Assembly (NCBI RefSeq): GCF_018129985.1 | Contig: NZ_JAFCKT010000006.1 | Location: forward strand, 186,001 to 250,000 | From: Bradyrhizobium sp. SZCCT0148 | GTDB taxonomy: Bacteria; Pseudomonadota; Alphaproteobacteria; Rhizobiales; Xanthobacteraceae | Direction: 5' to 3' | Length of the DNA stretch: 64,000 nt | In this document: in pieces, positions 1 to 7,581 of the stretch | How positions within the stretch are numbered: the first letter of the stretch is position 1 | Layout of the letters: every line of letters starts with the position of its first letter | Notes under the pieces: model-generated | Database searches by the model: none | Seen by the model: only the letters and a program-made list of their open reading frames with translations | Told to the model about the DNA's origin: nothing | Made by a program: the position numbers and the translations under genes

Positions 1-2
1 AG

Positions 3-536
3 AGGATCGCAGCCTTTGCATCGAAGGAGCTCGGCCATGTCGACATCCTCGTCAACAATGCCGGCGGCAGCCGCCCGCTGCCGGTCGATGCGCCCGACAG
101 CAAATGGGACGAGGCGATCGCGCTGAACTTCACCAGCTATCGCCGCATCGCGCATGCGGTTCTGCCGCAGATGATCGAGCGCAAATGGGGCCGCATCGTC
201 AACATCACCGGCAAGTCCGAACCCGAAGGCCTCAACGCCGCCTTCGCCGCCAAGGCAGCGGTCCACGCCTGGGCCAAGGGCCTGTCGCGCGAGATCGGCG
301 AGCACGGCATCACCATCAACTGCATCCCGCCCGGCCGCATCATGAGCGAGCAGATCCGCCGCAACTACGCGCCCGATTATCGCGAGCGCTTTGCGGAAGA
401 GGAAATCCCCGTGGGCTATTGGGGCGAGCCGGAAGATCTGGCGGCACTCGCGGTGTTCCTGGCCTCACCGGTGGCGCGCTACATCACGGGGACGGTGATC
501 CCGGTGGATGGCGGCTTGCGGCGGTATCAGTTTTAG
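3..536 (+). CDS. SDR family oxidoreductase, 5' partial
   Basis: C-terminal three quarters of a short-chain dehydrogenase/reductase; the start lies before the window. The Rossmann-fold NNAGG motif follows the strand reading VDILVNNAGG, and the gene ends with the usual ITGTVIPVDGG segment. In the family the catalytic pair is YxxxK. Here the lysine is present (FAAKAAVHAW) but the residue four before it is Ala (codon at 240-242), so the catalytic Tyr appears to be missing. The enzyme may therefore be inactive or use a changed mechanism. The substrate cannot be told from the sequence. The next gene starts 62 bases downstream on the same strand. Confidence 0.85.
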   Translation, partial: RIAAFASKELGHVDILVNNAGGSRPLPVDAPDSKWDEAIALNFTSYRRIAHAVLPQMIERKWGRIVNITGKSEPEGLNAAFAAKAAVHAWAKGLSREIGEHGITINCIPPGRIMSEQIRRNYAPDYRERFAEEEIPVGYWGEPEDLAALAVFLASPVARYITGTVIPVDGGLRRYQF

Positions 537-598
537 GGGGCAGCCGTAGGAGTGAGCAGAGCGCAGCGGAACCCGTCGACAACATCCCGAGAGGTTCG

Positions 599-982
599 AT
601 GATCGAGAGATACTCCGACCACGCAGCAAACGAGCGGACTTTTCTCGCCTGGGTCAGGACGGGCATCGCGATCATCGCGTTTGGCTTTGTCGTCGAGAAA
701 TTCAACCTCTTCGTCCGAACCATCGCCGAAGCCAGCAGGACGGACATCGGGTCTCGACTGCAATTCGATCGCTTCACGGGCGCGTTCAGTCACTATGACG
801 GCTTGGCGCTGATCCTGATCGGGATCGCCATCATCGTGATTTCGCTCATTCGCTTCATCAGGATCGGCCGAATGATCGACGACGCACAACCCCATTCCGC
901 CGCCGGCATCAAGGCCGAACTGGTACTCGCCGTGGTGCTGGGCCTGATCGTGACGGCGATGACGGTCTATTTTGCACTCTGA
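599..982 (+). CDS. DUF202/YidH-type small inner-membrane protein
   Basis: A 127-residue protein. The N-terminal motif HAANERTFLAWVRTGIA is the hallmark of the DUF202 family, followed by a first membrane helix (about residues 20-35), a second in the middle (IIVISLIRFI) and a third at the C-terminus (ELVLAVVLGLIVTAMTVYF). The family is a widespread inner-membrane protein of unknown function. Start chosen at ATG 599 because the DUF202 motif begins right after it; a longer reading upstream lies in the shadow of the SDR gene. It may be co-transcribed with the SDR, but no functional link is visible. Confidence 0.85.
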   Translation: MIERYSDHAANERTFLAWVRTGIAIIAFGFVVEKFNLFVRTIAEASRTDIGSRLQFDRFTGAFSHYDGLALILIGIAIIVISLIRFIRIGRMIDDAQPHSAAGIKAELVLAVVLGLIVTAMTVYFAL

Positions 983-1119
983 CTTCGTCGTTGATCACCG
1001 CCCCCGTAGGATGCTTGCTTCCCCCTGGAAACAATACTGCACGCCAGATCACCGGCGTGGCGGGGCCATGCTGTCGGTCGGCAGGTCGTCGATGCTCAGC
1101 CAGTGGCTCGAGCTGCTGC

Positions 1120-1473
1120 CTAGTCGTGGAGCCGTGTTTGCCAGTCTGAAGGCACGGCCCCAGCCGGCCCCGGCACCGGCTGATCCGACGGATGGGATTG
1201 AGGGTCCTGAAGCTTCGGGCCGACGAAAGCCTCTCCCGTCCGATAGTCGTAAAACCATCGCTCGCCCGGCTCGAAGCTCGTGATGATCGGGTGACCTGTC
1301 GCCGCGTTATGCTTCGACGCGTGCTGGTTGGGTGACGCATCGCAGCAGCCGATGTGGCCGCATTCGGTACATCTGCGGAGATGAAACCACCACCCGCCTG
1401 CCGCTGAACAGTCCGCGCAACCCGTTCCGCTCGGCTTGGCTGCGAGGTTGATGCCGTCGCTCTCAGATGTCAT
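1120..1473 (-). CDS. UBP-type zinc finger domain protein
   Basis: A 117-residue protein almost entirely made of a UBP (ubiquitin-hydrolase type) zinc finger. Cys/His ligands are seen in GCADCSAAGGWWFHLRRC, CTECGHIGCCD and the HASKH...TGHPI stretch, followed by FEPGERWFYDYRTGEAF. In eukaryotes this domain binds the C-terminal tail of free ubiquitin; bacterial stand-alone copies are common in Bradyrhizobium-type genomes and have no established role. It stands alone, transcribed toward the DUF202 gene. The last 25 residues, rich in Pro and Gly, look disordered. Confidence 0.85.
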   Translation of the reverse strand: MTSESDGINLAAKPSGTGCADCSAAGGWWFHLRRCTECGHIGCCDASPNQHASKHNAATGHPIITSFEPGERWFYDYRTGEAFVGPKLQDPQSHPSDQPVPGPAGAVPSDWQTRLHD

Positions 1474-1552
1474 AGGTCAATCCACTGGAAGTGCCGGCGG
1501 TCACCGCCGATGCATTCACGCCGCGATCTCCGCCACGATCGTGTTTTGCCAG

Positions 1553-1572
1553 TGTTTTGCCCGACGGGTCAA
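1553..1572 (+). repeat. Fragment of dispersed repeat (left-end motif)
   Basis: The 20 bases here match the left end of the 115-bp repeat at 2805-2919 in all but two positions (GCCCGACGGGTCAA against GCCCAACGAGTCAA). The rest of the element is not recognisable. It sits in the 281-base gap between the zinc-finger gene and the small gene at 1755, where I see nothing else except that gene's ribosome-binding site. Confidence 0.5.
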
Positions 1573-1754
1573 CGTCACGGTCGCCCGGAGCCCAGTCCAG
1601 GCGCCGCGGGAAATTCAAGTGCTCGATCAAGCGACGTCCGACCCCGATCATCCGCATTCGCGAACCGGGAGGTTCCGCGCAATCGGCGTCGGTCCCTACT
1701 TCCGGAACGGTCAACCGGCCAGCGCGTTGTCTCCTATATGGTAAGGAGAACATC

Positions 1755-1931
1755 ATGAGCGTTGAAGGCAAGATCAAGGAAGGCGCCGGCTACGTCAAGG
1801 AAGAGATGAACGAGCACGGCAAGGATCCCGAGAGCCAGCGCAAGGCGCAAGAGGGACGCGATCTTCGCAACGAGGGCCGCATGGAAGACGGCAAGCCCCC
1901 GAAGACCACGAAGCCGGGCACCGGCCACTAA
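1755..1931 (+). CDS. Small hydrophilic stress-type protein (CsbD-like N-terminus)
   Basis: A 58-residue, highly charged protein with no hydrophobic segment. It begins MSVEGKIKEGAGYVKEEM, resembling the start of CsbD-family general-stress proteins, then becomes a low-complexity Lys/Glu/Gly/Pro tail (KPPKTTKPGTGH). An AAGGAG ribosome-binding site lies 7 bases before the ATG, and a strong intrinsic terminator follows the stop, so this is a single-gene transcript. The CsbD assignment rests on the N-terminal third only. A role in stress is inference from composition and from the stress-type gene downstream. Confidence 0.7.
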   Translation: MSVEGKIKEGAGYVKEEMNEHGKDPESQRKAQEGRDLRNEGRMEDGKPPKTTKPGTGH

Positions 1932-1947
1932 TCCGATCTGATTTCAT

Positions 1948-1984
1948 ACCGCCTCCGGCTGTGTCCGGGGGCGGTTTCATTTTT
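1948..1984 (+). terminator. Intrinsic terminator after the CsbD-like gene
   Basis: An 11-bp stem, ACCGCCTCCGG with CCGGGGGCGGT (one mismatch) and a 6-base loop, is followed by TTTCATTTTT. It lies 17 bases after the stop codon. Confidence 0.85.
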
Positions 1985-2053
1985 GGAAGCAAAGAGCGCG
2001 TGGGGCGCGTTGCCCCGAAGCCGCCGCTGCTCAAACCTGACCGAGGAAAGTTC

Positions 2054-2485
2054 ATGTCAAAGAAACCGCTGGCCGAGATCGCAAAGGACATGGCCGGTAT
2101 CGACATCGCCATTCTTTCGACCCACACCGACAATGGCGAAATCGCCAATCGTCCGATGAGCAACAACGGCGACGTCGCCTACGATGGCACCTCGTATTAC
2201 TTCACCTATGAACAGGCCCGTACCGTGTCGGATATCCAGCGAAATCCGAAAGTTGCGCTCGGATTTTCGTCAGAAGCAGGTCTCTTCTCGCAAGGGATTT
2301 ACGTCGCCGTGGAAGGAACGGCCGAGCTGATCCGCGACAAGGCTGTTCATCAACAGCATTGGACCAACGACCTCGACAAGTGGTTCGACAAGGGCATCGA
2401 CACGCCGGGCATGGTCCTGATCAAGGTGAAGGCCAACCGCATCACTTACTGGAAAGGCCGTGAAGAGGGCGAAGTTACGCTCTGA
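2054..2485 (+). CDS. Pyridoxamine 5'-phosphate oxidase-family (general stress protein 26-like) flavin-binding protein
   Basis: A 143-residue single-domain split-barrel protein. The order ILSTHTDNGEIANRPM, then YYFTYEQARTVSDIQRNPKVALGF, then VAVEGTAELIRD and finally ITYWKG matches the GSP26/PNPOx-like family, which binds FMN or F420 as a dimer. Bacterial members of this subgroup are usually tied to general stress; the substrate is unknown. Start at ATG 2054, preceded by GAGGAAAG at the proper distance. It follows the CsbD-like gene but is separated from it by a terminator, so it probably has its own promoter in the short gap. Confidence 0.85.
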   Translation: MSKKPLAEIAKDMAGIDIAILSTHTDNGEIANRPMSNNGDVAYDGTSYYFTYEQARTVSDIQRNPKVALGFSSEAGLFSQGIYVAVEGTAELIRDKAVHQQHWTNDLDKWFDKGIDTPGMVLIKVKANRITYWKGREEGEVTL

Positions 2486-2500
2486 TCGGCACGGTCGATT

Positions 2501-2776
2501 GTGCGGCGATTTTTTCGGTGGTTCTTCCGGAATCGTGAATCAGGTGCCATCACCATCGCACAGTGGCCGAATCTGATCCTTTGGATCGTGATCGTTGCTG
2601 CGGCTCTGCTCTGGTTATGGCCAGCCGCAGGTCAAACCAACACCGCAGTGAAAATCGTCATGAGGGGCGGCCTGGTCATCTGGGGCTTCGACGAGATCCT
2701 TCGTGGCGTGAACCCCTGGCGGCGCTGTCTCGGCGCCGCCGTGGTGTTGTATCAGATTGTGGCCCTTCAGCCTTGA
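2501..2776 (+). CDS. Small hypothetical membrane protein
   Basis: A 91-residue protein starting with GTG, 15 bases after the previous stop. It has a basic N-terminus (MRRFFRWFFRNRESG), a first membrane helix around residues 24-43 (LILWIVIVAAALLWLWPAAG), a second around 53-66 and a third weak one at the C-terminus (CLGAAVVLYQIVAL). The pattern resembles YpjA/DUF-type tiny inner-membrane proteins widespread in Bradyrhizobium, but I cannot name a family. The close spacing suggests co-transcription with the PNPOx-family gene. Confidence 0.65.
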   Translation: MRRFFRWFFRNRESGAITIAQWPNLILWIVIVAAALLWLWPAAGQTNTAVKIVMRGGLVIWGFDEILRGVNPWRRCLGAAVVLYQIVALQP

Positions 2777-2804
2777 TGGAGCTTACCGGCACAATCGCTC
2801 TCGG

Positions 2805-2919
2805 TGTTTTGCCCAACGAGTCAAATCGACCGAGCGGCAAATGCGGTCGTGAATCGGCCCGAAATTGCCTTATCAATCAATGGCCTTCTACTGTGCATGG
2901 GGTTGTTTTTCGAAATTTT
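2805..2919 (+). repeat. 115-bp dispersed repeat, copy A
   Basis: This element starts with TGTTTTGCCCAACGAGTCAA and ends with the stretch CTACTGTGCATGGGGTTG followed by T/A-rich sequence. A second copy of the same length lies in inverted orientation at 41261-41375. The ends match closely; the middle is diverged. It fills most of the 179-base gap between the small membrane protein and the pseudogene. I see no ORF in it. Confidence 0.75.
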
Positions 2920-2955
2920 GCATTGGGCTTCGAGACAAAATTGTGCGGGCGCCGC

Positions 2956-3514
2956 TCACCCCGCCTGCAGGATCTCCGCAATCGCCGCGCCCGTAGCGAT
3001 GGTGCCTAGCTTGCCTCCGACATCGCGCGTCGCCCTGCCCTCGCCAAGCGCCTTCGCCACCGCCGCCTCGATCGCGCGCGCGGCCTCCTCGTAGCGGACA
3101 GCGCCGCTTCTCTCGCCGTGCCAGGCGAGCAGCAAGGCTGTCGACAGAATCAGCGAAACCGGATTGGCGACGTCCTGACCGGCGATGTCGGGCGCCGAGC
3201 CGTGCGCGGCCTGTGCCATGGCGTAGCGGTCACCGACATTGAGGGAGCCGCCGAGGCCGAGGCTGCCGGAGAGCTCCGCCGTGAGATCGGACAGGATGTC
3301 GCCGAACATGTTGGTGGAGACGATCACGTCGAAACGACCGGGGTTGCGGACCACATGCGCCATCATGGCATCGACCAGGATCTCGTCGACGCCGAGGCCC
3401 GGATAGGCCTTTGCGATCGAGCTGGAAGCGCTCGGACGCCGCGCGCAGCACACCCGATGTCGCGGTCGTGATCTCGGGCCCGATGCCGTCACCGGGCAGA
3501 ACGACGATTTGCAT
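2956..3514 (-). pseudogene. Isopropylmalate/isocitrate dehydrogenase-family pseudogene with internal deletion
   Basis: The N-terminus reads MQIVVLPGDGIGPEITT in one frame (from 3514) and continues for about 33 residues. At about 3415-3425 homology jumps to another frame that starts at AYPGLGVDEILVDAMMAHVV and runs to the normal family C-terminus (EILQAG, stop at 2956). The retained C-terminal part contains the family signature NPGRFDVIVSTNMFGDILSD. Family members are about 350 residues; only about 185 codons remain, so roughly 165 central codons, including most of the substrate-binding region, are gone and the frame is broken. The enzyme would have been an NAD(P)-dependent decarboxylating dehydrogenase. 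A divergent MFS gene begins 185 bases away. Confidence 0.85.
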
Positions 3515-3699
3515 GGCGATTTCCTGACATTTGCAGCAGCGACGCGATCATACGCCGGCGTGAGCCGGCATCGCCTCAGCTTCGCGCATACACCGCATGC
3601 AGGCATATGCCTGTGGAAGCGGAGCCAGCCGTAGTACATGCCGAATTGCGCTATCGCCACGCCGCCCGGGCAACGCGCGAACGCAGTGACACCAAGGCA

Positions 3700-5088
3700 A
3701 TGACAATCACGTTACCTGCCGCCGCGCGCGAGCCCGACCACACCACGTCTGATGGCCTTCCGCCCGCGCAGCGGCGCTGGGCAATTGCCGCGATCTTCAC
3801 CGCGCTGGCGATGGCCTCGCTCGACACCGCGATCGCCAACATCGCCCTGCCCGCCATTGCCGCCGATCTTCACGTCTCGCCGGAGCAGTCAGTCTGGGTC
3901 GTCAACGTCTACCAGATCGCGCTGGTGGCGACGCTGCTGCCGCTTGGCGCGCTCGGCGAGATCATCGGGCACCAGCGCATCTATCTCGGCGGCCTGATCC
4001 TGTTCACCATCGCCTCGCTGCTCTGCGCGGTGGCGTGGTCGCTGGACAGCCTGCTGGTCGCGCGCACGCTGCAGGGGCTGGGGGCCAGCGGCATCATGAG
4101 CGTCAACACGGCGCTGGTGCGCTTCGTCTATCCTGGACGGATGCTCGGCCGCGGCTTCGGCCACAACGCGCTGGTGGTCGCGACCGCCTTCACGGTCGGA
4201 CCGTCGGTCGCCTCCGCCATCCTGGCGGTCGGCCCGTGGCCGTGGCTGTTCGCGGTCAACATTCCCTTTGGCCTCGTCGCGATCGGCATCGGCTTTGCGA
4301 TGTTGCCGAAGACGCCGCGGGCGGAACACGGGTTCGACTTTCTCGGCGCGCTCCTGGCGTCGGCCTGTCTCGGCCTGTTCATCACCGGCATCGGCAGCGC
4401 CGCGCATAATCTGTCGCCGGTGGTCGTGGGCGTCGAGTTGCTCATGGCGCTCGTGCTCGGCTTCGTCCTGATGCGCCGGCACGCCGATCACCCGGCGCCG
4501 ATGCTGCCGATCGACCTGTTCAGCCGGCCGATGTTCGCGTTGTCGGCCGCGACCGCGGTGTGCTCCTTCGCCGTGCAGGGCCTCGCCTTCGTCTCGCTGC
4601 CGTTCTATTTCGAAGATGTGCTCGGCCGTTCGCAGGTCGAGACCGGCTTCTTCATGACGCCGTGGCCGCTGGTGGTCGGCATCATGGCGCCGATCGCGGG
4701 ACGCCTGTCCGACCGGTACGCGGTCGGTGTGCTCGGCGGCATCGGCCTGGTGCTGCTCGGCATCGGCATGGCGCTGCTCGCGACGCTTCCGGCCAACCCC
4801 GCCATTGCCGACATCATCTGGCGGATGGTGATCTGCGGCATGGGCTTCGGCTTCTTCCAGGCGCCGAACATGAAGGCGGTGATGTCAAGCGCGCCGCCGC
4901 ACAGGAGCGGCAGCGCCTCGGGTATCGTCGCGACGGCGCGCCTGACCGGACAGACCACGGGGGCGGCCCTCGCGGCGCTCTGCTTTTCGCTCGCCGGCCA
5001 CGACGGCGCGACCGTCGCGCTGGCGCTTGGTGCCGGCTTTGCCGCGCTCGGCAGCGTGATGAGCTTCTTAAGGCTGGCGGTGAAGTAG
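3700..5088 (+). CDS. MFS transporter, DHA2 (EmrB/QacA-like) drug:proton antiporter
   Basis: A 462-residue multi-pass inner-membrane protein. The helix 1 region (AIAAIFTALAMASLDTAIANIALPAIAADL) carries the D and N-x-ALP pattern of the DHA2 drug exporters, and the helix 4-5 region has GASGIMSVNTALVRFVYP. About 14 hydrophobic segments can be counted. Start set at ATG 3700; 31 more codons are open upstream but look non-coding. The family exports hydrophobic drugs or metabolites using the proton gradient; the cargo is unknown. It has no membrane-fusion partner gene next to it, and no regulator is adjacent. Confidence 0.88.
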   Translation: MTITLPAAAREPDHTTSDGLPPAQRRWAIAAIFTALAMASLDTAIANIALPAIAADLHVSPEQSVWVVNVYQIALVATLLPLGALGEIIGHQRIYLGGLILFTIASLLCAVAWSLDSLLVARTLQGLGASGIMSVNTALVRFVYPGRMLGRGFGHNALVVATAFTVGPSVASAILAVGPWPWLFAVNIPFGLVAIGIGFAMLPKTPRAEHGFDFLGALLASACLGLFITGIGSAAHNLSPVVVGVELLMALVLGFVLMRRHADHPAPMLPIDLFSRPMFALSAATAVCSFAVQGLAFVSLPFYFEDVLGRSQVETGFFMTPWPLVVGIMAPIAGRLSDRYAVGVLGGIGLVLLGIGMALLATLPANPAIADIIWRMVICGMGFGFFQAPNMKAVMSSAPPHRSGSASGIVATARLTGQTTGAALAALCFSLAGHDGATVALALGAGFAALGSVMSFLRLAVK

Positions 5089-5126
5089 ACCGAACAGGCT
5101 CGCGCTCTCAATCGGCGCCCTGCCCT

Positions 5127-7322
5127 TCATGGGACCTTCTGCGCGATCGGACGGCTCACGATCGCTGCGGCATCGAGTGGCTCGCATTTGATCGTCCGCG
5201 TCAGCCTTGGCGGGCCTTTCCAGCCAGCAGTCTCGCTCAGGGGCGCAAACGTGCCTCCTTGCGGCGTCAGGATGATCGGCTCCGACTTCAGGCAGAGATC
5301 TGGAAATGCGAGACCATGGCCGCCGCCTTGGCCAAACCGCCCAACCAGCGTCTGGGAGGCCTGCATCCGAGTCGCCGGCGAGGCCCGCATCGTGCGGTCG
5401 GGGTCGAAGGCGCGATAGCACGGCCAGTCGGTGTGGTTCGCCTCGAACTCATAGGCGATCCGGCAGGCTGTGCCGGCCGATTTCACGAACGGCGCATCCG
5501 ACGGCGCGGCGGCGTCGCGTTCGAAAACCAAGGCCTGCAGCGTCAACACTTCGGTCGTCGCGCTGGACACATCCGGCTTGCCCGTTTCGTTCGCTATTTC
5601 CCCACGCGAAAACACCAGCTTGGTCCTCGGTCGCGCCTCCCTGGTCTCCAGCACCAGCACGGGCCTCTCCGCCCACGAGCGGTCCAGGTCCACGTCACCG
5701 CTCCCCATCGTCAGCCGCACGTTGCCAACCGATGGATTGTCCCTGGCAAAATCGATCGCGCGAAGGTGCACGCTCGACTTCGACGCCTCGAGGCTCAGGA
5801 ATCGCAGATCGTCCACCTTGCGCGTGACCGGCATCATCGGATCGAAGCGATCGTCGATGTTGAACCGGACGATCTTCTTCAGCTTGGCCGAAAGAGGTCC
5901 TTTGGCGGCGAGCGGCGGCGCAACGTCGATCACAAGCAAGGCACCGTCGGGCGAAAAGCTGTTGCCGAAGGCGCGCTGCCAAACCTCTGTCAGCGGCGAG
6001 TCCGTCCGCTGATCGAGGTCCCGCGCGAAGTAGATCTGCTGTCCGGCGCGAACCAGCGGAAAGTTCTGAAATGCACCGAGCGCCGCACCCTTGCGAACCT
6101 CCGGTTCGGGGAAGGTGACGCATTTGGACTGATCGTCGTCGTCGGACTCCTCGACCTTCCTGGAGGCAGAGCGGGAGCAGAAGCTCAGATGCTGTTCCCT
6201 TGTCTTCTGCGCGCTGATCGACGTCGCGTAGATCGGATCCGGACTTCCGGGCACTTCCATCGGAAGCGGAGAGGTCGCGAACATGTCGACCTCCACCCTG
6301 CTGAGCGAAGGACCTGCGTCGACCGAGCAGAGATCCCGGGCGGGCAGCGTGTTGGTGAGGAGGTGCGCCGCATCGGCGCCGACGATGCAGGACATGCTGT
6401 CCTGCGGATTATTACGGCTCATCCAGACCAGATGGTCCTTGCCCGCGCCATCGACCAGGAGATGCGGCGCCGCGTGCCGGCGGCGCGGCGGCAACCAGAC
6501 CGGCATGGTCTCGGACAGCATGGGCACGCGCTTGAGCAGCACTTCCGGCAACCGCGTCACGCCGACCGAGCGCAATTCCGCGCTGACGGCATTGGGATCG
6601 GTGGTCCAGTCGAGAACGGGAACATCCGCGCATGTGATGCAGGTCACCGCGAGATTGGAGCGCAGGTTCTCGAACATGAGAATGACCTGATCTGGGTCGC
6701 TGCCGTATTTGGCCGGCGCGATCGCCTTGAACGGATGATCGACCACGCGGCTGACCAGAAATCCATTTGACCGCGACGGGTCGGAGTCGAATTCGAAATA
6801 GGTCGATCGGTCCCAGCCGCGAAAGGCGCCGTATCCTCCGAGACTCACGCCTGCCAGAACCATCTTGGAGTCGGTCTGGCAGCGCGCCGCGCTGCTCTCG
6901 TGATTTCCATTCCGGATGTAGAGGCAGAGTCGAAATGCCGCGTTCTGGAGAATGCGATCGCAGTCGTTCTGGTTATAGCCATAGGTCGCAAGGCCATGGC
7001 GATAGCACAGATCATGAAAGACGCAGGCCTGCCTGAAGCGTTGCAGGACGAGATGGCGCTTTTGGTTGGAATCCCTGCCGCCGTCGAAGAATACGTTGGC
7101 CCAGCGCGGCAGGCTGCAGTTCAACCCCTCGCCGCTGCCACCGATGGTGCTGACGACGTCCGGCCCCGATTGAAAGGTCGTGACGGTGGCGGGCATCTCC
7201 CCGTCGGTGATGTCGTCGACGTTCTTGTAGATGGAATCGGCGATGAAGGAAGGCAGATAAGCAAAGACCAGCACCGCGAGAACGATCAGCGCAACCGAGC
7301 AGCGGATCAATTTCCTGAACAT
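5127..7322 (-). CDS. Large membrane-anchored hypothetical protein with PLA2-like CxxHDxCY motif
   Basis: A 731-residue protein I do not recognise overall. Residues 9-27 form a hydrophobic signal or anchor. Residues 100-107 read CVFHDLCY, followed by Asp120-Cys121-Asp122 (NQNDCDRIL) and further cysteines (133, 148). This spacing matches the catalytic His-Asp of phospholipase A2-fold domains (CxxHDxCY). The region upstream, with a GLNC segment, could supply a calcium loop. Residues about 150-730 contain many short beta-type stretches (FSPDGALLVIDV, IYFARDLDQRTDS), suggesting a beta-propeller-like body, and 14 or more cysteines. Export is likely because of the signal and the cysteines. It stands alone; upstream is a 259-base gap. 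PLA2 activity is inference from the motif. Confidence 0.75.
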   Translation of the reverse strand: MFRKLIRCSVALIVLAVLVFAYLPSFIADSIYKNVDDITDGEMPATVTTFQSGPDVVSTIGGSGEGLNCSLPRWANVFFDGGRDSNQKRHLVLQRFRQACVFHDLCYRHGLATYGYNQNDCDRILQNAAFRLCLYIRNGNHESSAARCQTDSKMVLAGVSLGGYGAFRGWDRSTYFEFDSDPSRSNGFLVSRVVDHPFKAIAPAKYGSDPDQVILMFENLRSNLAVTCITCADVPVLDWTTDPNAVSAELRSVGVTRLPEVLLKRVPMLSETMPVWLPPRRRHAAPHLLVDGAGKDHLVWMSRNNPQDSMSCIVGADAAHLLTNTLPARDLCSVDAGPSLSRVEVDMFATSPLPMEVPGSPDPIYATSISAQKTREQHLSFCSRSASRKVEESDDDDQSKCVTFPEPEVRKGAALGAFQNFPLVRAGQQIYFARDLDQRTDSPLTEVWQRAFGNSFSPDGALLVIDVAPPLAAKGPLSAKLKKIVRFNIDDRFDPMMPVTRKVDDLRFLSLEASKSSVHLRAIDFARDNPSVGNVRLTMGSGDVDLDRSWAERPVLVLETREARPRTKLVFSRGEIANETGKPDVSSATTEVLTLQALVFERDAAAPSDAPFVKSAGTACRIAYEFEANHTDWPCYRAFDPDRTMRASPATRMQASQTLVGRFGQGGGHGLAFPDLCLKSEPIILTPQGGTFAPLSETAGWKGPPRLTRTIKCEPLDAAAIVSRPIAQKVP

Positions 7323-7581
7323 GGCTTACCCCCGCTAAAGCTTTTCCGGCAATGACGTCGGTCGCAATGGCAGACGAGCACTGGGCCTCGCGGGCCAATT
7401 CAAAGGCTCGCGTGGAACGTCCAGACGCTGAAAATCGCAGCGGTGTCGTCCTGATGACGATCAGCTTGAGGTTGTCTTGCTGTCAAGCCGGGATCTCACA
7501 CATGACAGCCAGTTTTGATATCTGGCGGACCGCCGCACAACGCATCAAAGCGTCGTGGGCGGTTCCATCGCGCTGCGGATA

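Noticed and set aside
4560..6770. A 736-codon open frame on the plus strand across the end of the MFS gene and the PLA2-like gene
   Set aside because: The first part is the MFS gene read in another frame, and the rest is antisense to the 731-residue protein. The composition is arginine-rich and without motifs.
6835..6875. GVSLGG in the PLA2-like protein (residues 158-163) as a lipase GxSxG nucleophile
   Set aside because: There is no surrounding alpha/beta-hydrolase pattern or matching Asp/His, and the motif is short enough to occur by chance.
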